From the NCBI GenBank assembly GCA_964624795.1, contig CAZUZS010000119.1, positions 1 to 9,782 of the forward strand: a stretch of DNA of 9,782 nucleotides, written 5' to 3'. Below the pieces are notes generated by a model that searched no databases, had not been told where the DNA came from, and saw nothing but the letters and a program-made list of their open reading frames with translations. Source of the DNA: CAZUZS01 sp964624795. GTDB lineage: Bacteria > Calditrichota > Calditrichia > RBG-13-44-9. The translations under genes were made by a program, and so were the position numbers. Below are positions 1 through 7,043 of the stretch, piece after piece. How positions within the stretch are numbered: position 1 is the stretch's first letter; the number at the start of each line of letters is the position of its first letter.

Positions 1-1668
1 TGTGCCCAATTCTGGGTAAATTCGTGGGATGATAACCTGGGAGGATTCTTCAGCAATCTTGATAAATATGGAAATGTAATATACAACAACCAAAAGAACA
101 CACTGACACAAAGCCGCAACGCCTACGGCCTGGTGCGGGCCTATATGCTAACCGGGGATACTACCTATCTGAATATGGCCGGCGGAGCGCTCGATTTCAT
201 GTACCAACATGGGTGGGATTATACTTACGGCGGTTTTTTCCAGGAGCTTGATGTAAACGGCAACGCACTATATCCCTACTCCGATAAAACCGCTTTTTAC
301 CAGCATTACGCCTTGTTAGGCATTGCCGCCTACTATGAAGCCACTGCCGACACCACCGCCTGGAACTGGCTCATGCAGGGATACAATCATCTGGAATCCA
401 ATTTTTGGGATAGCCGTACGAATTATCTCGGTTACTACGATATCACGAGTTATTCCGGCGCCAATGCCCGGGATAAAAGTTTTAATGCCACCGTGGATGC
501 CGTGACCACTCACCTGCTCTATTTATGGTTAATGACAGAAGATCCTGTTTACAAATCCCGTTTGCTGGAGATGGCCCAGGAAATGAAAAGCCGCCTGCTC
601 GCCAGTATGCCGGCACAAGCCATCGGTTTTGTGGAAAGCTACGATTCCGACTGGAATTGGGACAACAGTAACACAATGACCATTATGGGTCATGTCCTGA
701 AAACCGCCTGGTGCCTGGCACGAATCTATCAAATCGAGGCGGATCCCAGCTATCTTCCGTCCGCTGATTCGCTTTTCCGGAATGTGTGGGACAATGGCTA
801 CGACCACCAACTGGGTGGCCCTTATAAAGACTTCGACCGGACAACCGGGCAAATGCTGATGTGGGGTCTTCCCGACACTGCTAAAGCGTGGTGGCAGATG
901 GAACAGGGTGTCACAGCGGGGCTGATGCTTTTCCACGCAACCGGCGATTCCGTTTATCTGCAAATGGCGGATGAATCGCTTGATTTTTTTATGAAATATT
1001 TTGTGGATCACCAGTACGGGGAGGTCTACGCAGATCGCACCCGCTACGGCGGTCTTGCCTGGAATGAGAATAAAGCCAGCGATGGAAAAGCGGGCTACCA
1101 TTCCATAGAGTTAGGTTACTATGTCTATTTGTATGGTAAGTTTTTCGTTCAAAAGCAGCCGGCAATGCTGCATTATCGTTTCACACCATCACCCGTTAGC
1201 AGGCAAATTAAGCTTTCGCCGCTGGCGATTGCCGACAGCTCACTTCGGATAGAGAGCGTGCTTCATGAGGGACAGGCTTATGCCAATTTTGATCCCGCCA
1301 GCCGAACCTTAAACCTTCCCGCCGGGCTTTGCGGAGAATTTGAGGTTACGTTCACGCCGGTGGGATCGACAATCATATCACGCGACGAAAACTCCGGCAC
1401 CATTCAAACATTTTCGTTATATCAAAACTATCCAAACCCCTTCAATCCCGCTACCACCATCGAATTTTCGCTCCCACACTCCGGACTTGTGACGCTCCAA
1501 ATTTACAATACGTTGGGACAAGAGGTGACCACGCTGGTCTCCAAAGTGCTGGGTGCCGGAAACCACAAGTATGAATGGGATGCAGGCAGGTTGGCAAGTG
1601 GGTTCTATTTTTGTAAAATGGAGGCAAACGGGCACACACAAATACGCAAAATGTTGTTGGTACGCTGA
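1..1668 (+). CDS. Secreted AGE (N-acylglucosamine/cellobiose 2-epimerase) family protein with T9SS sorting domain, 5' partial
   Basis: The frame is open from base 1, so the gene is cut by the window edge; 555 residues are visible. GTG at 133 is internal, because family-typical sequence (W-D-x3-G-G-F-F, Q-S-R) lies before it. Residues 1 to about 383 resemble the alpha/alpha-barrel AGE family, with repeated G-G-F-F and T-G-D-x-x-Y-L helices. R39, H231 (in G-H) and H367 (in Y-H) match the Arg and two catalytic His of cellobiose 2-epimerase (R66, H259, H390 in the Rhodothermus enzyme, from memory). N162 fits its Asn, but the next His position looks like D166, and the Glu three residues after G-H is K234. 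Residues 385-465 form a beta-rich linker domain. Residues 465-555 are a T9SS type A tail with N-Y-P-N-P-F-N-P at 476-483. The fold is well supported, but the sugar substrate and whether it is active are unknown. The signal peptide would lie outside the window. Confidence 0.85.
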   Translation, partial: CAQFWVNSWDDNLGGFFSNLDKYGNVIYNNQKNTLTQSRNAYGLVRAYMLTGDTTYLNMAGGALDFMYQHGWDYTYGGFFQELDVNGNALYPYSDKTAFYQHYALLGIAAYYEATADTTAWNWLMQGYNHLESNFWDSRTNYLGYYDITSYSGANARDKSFNATVDAVTTHLLYLWLMTEDPVYKSRLLEMAQEMKSRLLASMPAQAIGFVESYDSDWNWDNSNTMTIMGHVLKTAWCLARIYQIEADPSYLPSADSLFRNVWDNGYDHQLGGPYKDFDRTTGQMLMWGLPDTAKAWWQMEQGVTAGLMLFHATGDSVYLQMADESLDFFMKYFVDHQYGEVYADRTRYGGLAWNENKASDGKAGYHSIELGYYVYLYGKFFVQKQPAMLHYRFTPSPVSRQIKLSPLAIADSSLRIESVLHEGQAYANFDPASRTLNLPAGLCGEFEVTFTPVGSTIISRDENSGTIQTFSLYQNYPNPFNPATTIEFSLPHSGLVTLQIYNTLGQEVTTLVSKVLGAGNHKYEWDAGRLASGFYFCKMEANGHTQIRKMLLVR

Positions 1669-1826
1669 CGCTAATTTTAAATTTTCGCACCCCAGAATCA
1701 GGCTTGACCGAAAATTGTTGGGCTATAGCCAATATTCATTATAGACCAAAACATTCATTTTAGTCCGCCCGTTTGCGGCTTCTCTTTCAAAAACAGTTGC
1801 TGATTCGGTTTTCGTATCGTAGATTT

Positions 1827-1862
1827 CACAGCATCGTAGCTGTGGATTTATCTGCCCCAAAA
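1827..1862 (+). repeat. Leader hairpin plus shared block, copy 1
   Basis: A perfect 6-bp stem (CACAGC 1827-1832, GCTGTG 1839-1844, 6-base loop) runs directly into GGATTTATCTGCCCCAAAA at 1844-1862. A near-identical block follows another 6-bp hairpin in the next gap (3692-3719). This copy lies immediately upstream of the ribosome binding site of the Asp-box gene, so it would sit in its mRNA leader or promoter. Function is unknown. Confidence 0.4.
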
Positions 1863-1867
1863 CATGC

Positions 1868-1873
1868 AGGAGG
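1868..1873 (+). promoter_or_regulatory. Strong Shine-Dalgarno that sets the start at 1879
   Basis: AGGAGG lies five bases before ATG 1879. It overlaps the coding stretch that would result from the in-frame ATG at 1864, which has no such site in front of it. This decides for the 1879 start. Confidence 0.8.
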
Positions 1874-1878
1874 CAAAA

Positions 1879-3639
1879 ATGAAGAACCATTCTGAAAATC
1901 GAAATTACAGAAGCATTTTTGCATTCATCTCATCCTTAGCATTTATCTTCCTGATTCTGTCGGCTTTTAATTTGACAGCTCAAGTCAAAGAGCAGCAGCA
2001 AAAGCCCTTCACTCCCCCACCGCTCCTCGAGATCCCTGATGATCCTTACATCCCGGTTGCCCGCGAAGGACGGGAAACATCGCCCGCCTACAGCATCTCA
2101 ACCACCGATTTCTTCGCTACCCAGGTAAATGTGATCGACACTAACCTGAACATAATTGGCGATGCTGCCAACGAACCTTCTATTGCAGTGGATCCGACCA
2201 ATCCCGACCGAATGGCAATCGGCTGGCGCCAATTCGATACAATAAACAATAATTTCCGGCAGGCCGGGTATGCCTACACAACCGATGGCGGGCTTACCTG
2301 GACATTTCCCGGTGTGATTGAACCCGGAATTTTCCGCTCCGACCCGGTTCTGGATGCCGACTCTTCAGGAACATTTTTCTACAACAGCCTCACCGTCAGC
2401 GGTTCAGATTATTTATGCAATGTTTTTAGATCTATCGATACCGGATCGACATGGGATATGGGCATATTCGCGCACGGTGGTGACAAGCAATGGATGACTA
2501 TCGATAAGAGCGGCGGAACAGGCAATGGCAATATTTATGCTTTTTGGACGCAAAATTACAGCATTTGCTACCCCGGTTTTTTTACGCGTTCAGCCAATCA
2601 CGGCGACAGCTATGAAGATTGTGTCACCATCCCGGATGAGCCCTTTTGGGGAACACTCGACGTAGACGCAGAAGGCGTGCTTTATGTAGCAGGAGTTTTG
2701 AATAACGGCTTCATGGTTGCCAGGTCGTCCAACGCCCGGGATTCCAGCCAAGTTGTCTCCTGGGATTTCTCCACGCCGGTTAGTTTGGATGGCACAATCG
2801 GGTATAGCGGGGGATCAAACAGTCCGAATCCTGCGGGACTCCTGGGCCAAACCTGGGTCGCCGTTGACAAATCAAACGGCCCAAATCATGGAAATGTTTA
2901 CCTGCTCTGCTCGGTCGATCGCATATCTATTTCAGACCCTCTCGATGTCATGTTCAGCCGAAGCACGGACGGCGGGGTTACCTGGAGTTCTCCGGTACGC
3001 GTGAATGATGATGCCAGCACCAGCGCCTGGCAATGGTTTGGCACCCTGTCGGTGGCACCGAATGGCCGCATCGATGTGATCTGGCTCGACACCCGCGATA
3101 ATCCGGGCACCTATCTGTCTTCCCTCTATTACTCTTTCTCATTGGATGGAGGTGCTACCTGGTCGCCCAATGAGCGACTCTCTATTGCTTTCGACCCGCA
3201 CCTTGGTTGGCCGCAGCAAAGCAAAATGGGCGACTACTTCGACATGGTCTCGGATGATGAAGGCGCCCGGCTGGCGTGGGCCGCCACATTCAACGGAGAG
3301 CAGGATGTCTATTACGGCCGTATCACTCCCAACATTGTGACGATAAACAATAACGGGAAAAATGGTGAAGTCCCTGTGGATTTCACTCTTTTCCAGAACT
3401 ACCCGAATCCATTTAATCCCGAAACGGCAATCAGCTTCAGCTTGTCTTCGGAAAGTTTTGTTGCGCTGACAATCTTTGATATTGGGGGAAGAGCGGTTGC
3501 GACTCTGGCGGCAGGTAATTTGCCTGCGGGGACACACAAATATATATGGAATGCCGGCGATTTAGCCAGCGGTGTTTACATGTATCGACTTTCGACCGGC
3601 ACGACTTCCCTAACAAAAAAGCTTGTGCTCATGAAATAG
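1879..3639 (+). CDS. Secreted Asp-box (BNR) beta-propeller protein with T9SS sorting domain
   Basis: The product is 586 residues from ATG 1879, chosen because AGGAGG precedes it by five bases. Residues 1 to about 35 form a signal peptide with a basic N-region, a hydrophobic core and a cleavage-like T-A-Q end. The body (about 85-485) is a propeller of the sialidase/BNR type. Clear Asp boxes (S/T-x-D-x-G-x-T-W) are at 134-141, 185-192, 362-369 and 421-428, with a degenerate one at 238-245. I see no F/Y-R-I-P motif and no clear arginine triad, so sialidase activity is not supported. A binding or structural propeller, or another glycoside-active fold, fits equally well. Residues about 500-586 are a T9SS type A tail with N-Y-P-N-P-F-N-P at 507-514. 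Domain calls are confident, function is not. Confidence 0.85.
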   Translation: MKNHSENRNYRSIFAFISSLAFIFLILSAFNLTAQVKEQQQKPFTPPPLLEIPDDPYIPVAREGRETSPAYSISTTDFFATQVNVIDTNLNIIGDAANEPSIAVDPTNPDRMAIGWRQFDTINNNFRQAGYAYTTDGGLTWTFPGVIEPGIFRSDPVLDADSSGTFFYNSLTVSGSDYLCNVFRSIDTGSTWDMGIFAHGGDKQWMTIDKSGGTGNGNIYAFWTQNYSICYPGFFTRSANHGDSYEDCVTIPDEPFWGTLDVDAEGVLYVAGVLNNGFMVARSSNARDSSQVVSWDFSTPVSLDGTIGYSGGSNSPNPAGLLGQTWVAVDKSNGPNHGNVYLLCSVDRISISDPLDVMFSRSTDGGVTWSSPVRVNDDASTSAWQWFGTLSVAPNGRIDVIWLDTRDNPGTYLSSLYYSFSLDGGATWSPNERLSIAFDPHLGWPQQSKMGDYFDMVSDDEGARLAWAATFNGEQDVYYGRITPNIVTINNNGKNGEVPVDFTLFQNYPNPFNPETAISFSLSSESFVALTIFDIGGRAVATLAAGNLPAGTHKYIWNAGDLASGVYMYRLSTGTTSLTKKLVLMK

Positions 3640-3955
3640 AACGCTCCTTCTGCGACATTTTTCAGGAGAAGCAAAGCAGCAGCGTTTTTCAGGCATGCAG
3701 CGGATTACATGCCCCAAAAATTTCACTCTATTTTGATGCTGCAAATTTGACTTGATGGAATATCCATAATTATCGATTTGGATGCGGCAGCGTTTGGCAC
3801 AATTCAATTTGGCGTAGGTTGTGTCCGATTCCGCCGTGCACTGCTCAAGTTACAGTATTTTTAAATCTGGCGTCTTAGAATTCCTTTCCCAATCAAAAAT
3901 TTGTTGCACTTGAGGATATATGTGCATATTTTATCAAAAAACCAGCGAGACCATC
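3640..3955. other. Intergenic region between the Asp-box and C25-like genes
   Basis: This is a 316-base gap without a credible gene; the ATG-started ORFs I read in it are very short. It holds a hairpin plus shared block (3692-3719) and a small inverted repeat, ATGGAATATCCAT (3755-3767), of the size of an operator half-site pair. The motif GCAGCGTTTTTCAG at 3679-3692 recurs with one T fewer at 6941-6953. No T-rich terminator follows the upstream stop, and no clear promoter is visible before 3956. Confidence 0.4.
3692..3719 (+). repeat. Intergenic hairpin plus shared block, copy 2
   Basis: A 6-bp stem (GGCATG 3692-3697, CATGCC 3708-3713, 10-base loop) overlaps GGATTACATGCCCCAAAA at 3702-3719. 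This differs from the block at 1844-1862 only in the spacer between GGATT and TGCCCCAAAA. Both copies follow TTTCA and a small hairpin. This one lies about 50 bases after the Asp-box stop codon and about 240 bases before the next gene, so its position relative to genes differs from copy 1. Confidence 0.4.
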
Positions 3956-6418
3956 ATGAACAAATTTACGATTTTTTCAACATTATTGATCTTTGTTTTT
4001 GCATGTCATTCGCTGGTAGCCCAACCTGCAACCAGCACCAGACACACAGTCGGAAATTCGACGAAAATCATCCTCAATCAGCAAAATGCTGATGGCATTA
4101 GCTTGACCTTTTCTCTTCAGGATTTCCAAATCGGGAAATCAGAAAACAGTGGTGAAATGATGTGCAGCATCTCGGTTCCGGGTCACTTTTCTCCAAATAC
4201 CCCCGGTGCACCAAATCTTCCCTCGTATGGACGGTTTATTGCCATCCCACAAGGGTCTATTCCAAAGCTACGTGTACGATATCCCGGAATCGAAACCATG
4301 CAAATTCCGGATATTACCCCCGCACCCGCGATTGTCCGGGAATTTGGAGAACAAATTATCAAGTTACAGAAGAATCCCGAAATTTATTCCCGCAACGCAT
4401 TTTACCCGGAACAGCCGGTGAAACTGTCCAAACCGATCCAAATCCGGGGGGTGAATGCCGTCATATTAGAGATAACGCCTTTCCAGTATAACCCGGTGAG
4501 CAAGACATTGCGAGCTTACCGCGATATGGAAATCGAAATTACGTTTGAGGGTGGAAACGACCAGTTTGGCAACGACCGCTTGCGCAGCCGCTGGTGGGAC
4601 CCTGTTCTGCGACGTCTATTATTAAACTACGCATCGCTGCCAGCACCGCCATTTCATCCTGTTCCCAATTCAAAAAGCCAGGATTTCGAGTATATTATTA
4701 TTACACCCGATAATCAGGATTTTATCGCCTGGGCGGATTCGATCAAAAAGTTCAGAACACTCCAGGGAATCCGTACCGGCGTCGTAACGTTGACCGAAAT
4801 TGGCGGCAACACCGTTTCCCAAATCGAGAACTATATCGATAATGCTTACAATACATGGACAATTCCGCCCGCTGCAGTGCTGCTCCTGGGCGATTATAGC
4901 ATAGACCCTGCTACCGGAAATGGGATCATTGCGCCAGTTTATAATAACTACTGTGTTTCTGACAATATTTTCGCTGACGTAAACGGGGATCAATTACCTG
5001 ATGTAGTGGTTTCCCGTATCCCCGCCCAGAATGCCAACCAACTCGAGACGATGGTTACAAGAATCTTGGATTATGAACGCACCCCGCCGCAAAATCCCAA
5101 CTTTTATCAGAATCCGTTGTTCGTCAGCGGATGGGCTTCAACGGGGACATTTGTAATGTATTCGGAGGTCATCTTCGGTTTTTGGGAAAAGATCTTTGGG
5201 AAGCAGCCTGTGAGACAATATTCCGGTTACAGTGGAGGTGCTCCCGCCGCCTGGCCATCAGATACATATTCGAATTCCATTCTGGCAACATTCGGCCCGA
5301 CCAGTCTGGGTTACATTCCGGCCACTCCCGCGTATCTCACCAATTGGAACAGCTCTGCCGCCGGAATCAATTCCGCTATAAATAACGGCACATTTGCGGT
5401 TCATTTTCGCGGCCAGGGTAGCGAAGAGGGCTGGAGCGTGCCATCCTATTTTATCAGTGATTTGGCGGGATTGAATGCTTCCGATCCGCCCTTCGTATTT
5501 TCTTTAACCAGCCTGACCGGTAAGTTCAACCGTGCTACCGATTGCTTTGCAGAGGCGATTTGTAATAATCCCAACGGTGCGCTGGGCGCCATCGCCGCAT
5601 CCGAAATTGTTTATTCTTCGGTCACCGATAGCTATGTCTGGGGCTTATACGATTACCTTTGGCCCGAGTTTATGCCCGGCGGTGCTTCATCTCAGGAAAA
5701 TGGTATTTTCCCTGCATTTGGCAATGCTGCCGGAAAATACTATCTATTTCAAAATACCTGGCCATTTAATCCCAATTCTAAAGAGGTAACATATCACCTG
5801 TTTCATGATTTCGGGGATGCTTTCACCAGTCTCTATTCGGAAGTCCCACAAATGCTCACAGTGTCTCACGATTCGACGCTTGCTGAAGGCCAGACCTACT
5901 TCACAGTTTTCGCAGATTCCGGCGCACTGGTTTCGCTGACGGCAGATGATGAGATTATCGGTTTGAGCACTGCTTCTGGTGCACCACAGGACGTTATCAT
6001 TCCACCGCAATCCGCTGGAGATACCATTTATGTGACAGCAACCAAGCCCAATTGCTACCGTTATTTTGCGGCTGCGGAAGTCGTCGATCCCACTTCACTT
6101 AAAGATGATGCCGTACTATCGCCGGCTTCATTTCAGCTATCCCAGAACTACCCTAACCCTTTCAATCCAGTGACCACAATTCATTACCAGATCCCCAAGA
6201 CAAGCCGGGTGAACATTGCCATTTTCGACGTCTTAGGGAAGCAAGTGCGAAAATTGGCTGACAAAGAACAAAATCCGGGCAACTACCGGATTCAATGGGA
6301 TGGGAAAAATGATGCGGGTCAGCAGGTAGGTGGCGGCGTGTATTTTTATCGATTAAAGGCGGGCACAAAGTCCCAGGGGAACTTTGTCAAGACGCAGAAA
6401 ATGATGTTATTGCGATAG
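3956..6418 (+). CDS. Gingipain-like peptidase C25 family protein, predicted catalytically inactive, with T9SS sorting domain
   Basis: The product is 820 residues from ATG 3956. An in-frame ATG at 3920, with GAGG four bases before it, would add 12 residues; 3956 was preferred because it gives a standard signal peptide (1 to about 23). Architecture: C25 propeptide-like region about 45-235; C25 peptidase domain about 245-615, with V-L-L-L-G-D at 308-313, S-D-N-I-F-A-D-V-N-G-D at 335-345 and R-I-P-A-Q-N at 354-359; Ig-like C25 C-terminal domain about 630-708; T9SS type A tail about 727-820 with N-Y-P-N-P-F-N-P at 731-738. Active C25 peptidases carry G-H-G and, about 33 residues on, a catalytic Cys (H211/C244 in RgpB). 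Here G-Q-G gives Q487, and T-S-L-T-G gives S519, 32 residues apart. C530 in D-C-F-A-E is a family Cys, not the nucleophile. Surrounding conservation and intact frame suggest a maintained pseudopeptidase. Confidence 0.9.
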   Translation: MNKFTIFSTLLIFVFACHSLVAQPATSTRHTVGNSTKIILNQQNADGISLTFSLQDFQIGKSENSGEMMCSISVPGHFSPNTPGAPNLPSYGRFIAIPQGSIPKLRVRYPGIETMQIPDITPAPAIVREFGEQIIKLQKNPEIYSRNAFYPEQPVKLSKPIQIRGVNAVILEITPFQYNPVSKTLRAYRDMEIEITFEGGNDQFGNDRLRSRWWDPVLRRLLLNYASLPAPPFHPVPNSKSQDFEYIIITPDNQDFIAWADSIKKFRTLQGIRTGVVTLTEIGGNTVSQIENYIDNAYNTWTIPPAAVLLLGDYSIDPATGNGIIAPVYNNYCVSDNIFADVNGDQLPDVVVSRIPAQNANQLETMVTRILDYERTPPQNPNFYQNPLFVSGWASTGTFVMYSEVIFGFWEKIFGKQPVRQYSGYSGGAPAAWPSDTYSNSILATFGPTSLGYIPATPAYLTNWNSSAAGINSAINNGTFAVHFRGQGSEEGWSVPSYFISDLAGLNASDPPFVFSLTSLTGKFNRATDCFAEAICNNPNGALGAIAASEIVYSSVTDSYVWGLYDYLWPEFMPGGASSQENGIFPAFGNAAGKYYLFQNTWPFNPNSKEVTYHLFHDFGDAFTSLYSEVPQMLTVSHDSTLAEGQTYFTVFADSGALVSLTADDEIIGLSTASGAPQDVIIPPQSAGDTIYVTATKPNCYRYFAAAEVVDPTSLKDDAVLSPASFQLSQNYPNPFNPVTTIHYQIPKTSRVNIAIFDVLGKQVRKLADKEQNPGNYRIQWDGKNDAGQQVGGGVYFYRLKAGTKSQGNFVKTQKMMLLR

Positions 6419-6705
6419 CCAAAATTGGAAGCGGCAGATTGCAAATTGCGGCAATGAGCGATGTGACGAAGAGTATCCCCAGCCCTGTTTTGCATATTGC
6501 CAATTGTGACAAAGGCTTTTTCGTCAAATAAGTCATTGATTTTTGAATTCATGTGAATTAATTTCTTTTGGACAATAGCCCCGGTATTCTATTTTCATCA
6601 AGGGCACTGATTTACTTTTTACATTTACCGCGTTTGGATTGCATTTTTTTGGTTCCTGGATAAGAGAAAGTCCATTTTAGGAAAATCTATCAACAGGATG
6701 AGAAG

Positions 6706-6843
6706 ATGTTCCACTCGATACCCACGCAAATTCCGTTTCTCATCGACCGCACAATCTTGAAAATTCAGATTATCCGACAGGATATCGCGTATTATCAACA
6801 CACCCCCCCGACCATTTTAGCGCGTATTTTGCGCCATAACTGA
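6706..6843 (+). CDS. Possible small ORF, 45 residues, function unknown
   Basis: ATG 6706 is preceded by AGGA at 6695-6698 with a seven-base gap, a reasonable ribosome binding site. The frame stays open for 45 codons to TGA 6841-6843. The peptide is basic at its C-terminal half, has no transmembrane segment, and I recognise no family. A GC-rich hairpin follows 20 bases after the stop, which would suit a short transcription unit. An ORF of this length occurs readily by chance, so this remains a weak call. Confidence 0.2.
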   Translation: MFHSIPTQIPFLIDRTILKIQIIRQDIAYYQHTPPTILARILRHN

Positions 6844-6862
6844 GCAAATGCATAGCAAAGAT

Positions 6863-6885
6863 CCGGTGGCTGCTTAGCCCGCCGG
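6863..6885 (+). terminator. Hairpin resembling a weak intrinsic terminator
   Basis: CCGGTGGCT (6863-6871) pairs with AGCCCGCCGG (6876-6885) across a four-base loop, with one T-G wobble and one bulged C. The stem is GC-rich and is followed by TTTCATAT, a poor U-tract. It could end transcription from the possible small ORF or from the C25-like gene more than 440 bases upstream. It could equally be a structured RNA element. Confidence 0.3.
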
Positions 6886-6976
6886 TTTCATATAAACGAA
6901 AAATGTCTGAGAACGAACAAGTTCAGCAGCGTGCAGATTTGCAGCGTTTTCAGTAATTTTATCAAGTATTTCCATT

Positions 6977-7004
6977 TTTGAATATAAAGCTTCTATTAAT
7001 TTTG
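6977..7004 (+). promoter_or_regulatory. Possible Bacteroidota-type promoter of the lipoprotein gene
   Basis: TTTG at 6977-6980 and TAATTTTG at 6997-7004 match the -33 (TTTG) and -7 (TAnnTTTG) elements known from Bacteroidota. The 16-base spacer is shorter than the usual 19 to 21, and the region is AT-rich, which makes chance matches likely. Transcription would start about 30 bases before ATG 7044. Confidence 0.25.
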
Positions 7005-7043
7005 ATTTCAATATGAAATTCAAACACTAAAAAGGAATAAAGT

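Larger units (their letters stand above)
1669..1878. other. Intergenic region between the AGE-like and Asp-box genes
   Basis: This is a 210-base gap with no plausible gene. It holds an 8-bp AT-rich inverted repeat (AATTTTCG at 1680-1687, CGAAAATT at 1709-1716, 21-base loop) just after the upstream stop. It also holds a perfect 10-base palindrome, GGCTATAGCC, at 1721-1730. Neither is followed by a T-run, so neither is a convincing terminator. A weak sigma70-like pair, TTGCTG (1797-1802) and TAGATT (1820-1825) with 17-base spacing, lies upstream of the next gene. It is too degenerate to call a promoter. Confidence 0.4.
6419..7043. other. Long intergenic region after the C25-like gene
   Basis: This 625-base gap has no long ORF on either strand; the - strand frame at its left end is a shadow of the C25-like gene. 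It holds a possible 45-codon ORF (6706-6843), a GC-rich hairpin (6863-6885), a run of seven C at 6803-6809, and GCAGCGTTTTCAG at 6941-6953. The last 80 bases are AT-rich and hold a possible promoter for the lipoprotein gene. No tRNA, rRNA, riboswitch or insertion-sequence signature was recognised. Confidence 0.4.

Noticed and set aside
529..1101. 190-codon ORF on the - strand
   Set aside because: It lies entirely opposite the AGE-like coding region, has no recognisable motif, and looks like a shadow of it.
133..1668. GTG 133 as start of the AGE-like gene
   Set aside because: The frame is open to base 1, and the preceding 44 codons read as typical AGE-family sequence, including the conserved R39.
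1680..1716. Inverted repeat as an intrinsic terminator of the AGE-like gene
   Set aside because: The stem is AT-rich with a 21-base loop and no T-run follows, so it would be unstable.
1864..3639. ATG 1864 as start of the Asp-box gene
   Set aside because: AGGAGG at 1868-1873 is correctly spaced for ATG 1879 and would lie inside the gene if 1864 were used.
5543..5545. C530 of the C25-like protein as a surviving nucleophile
   Set aside because: D-C-F-A-E aligns with a conserved but non-catalytic Cys (P-C-F-G-E in RgpB); the nucleophile position is S519.
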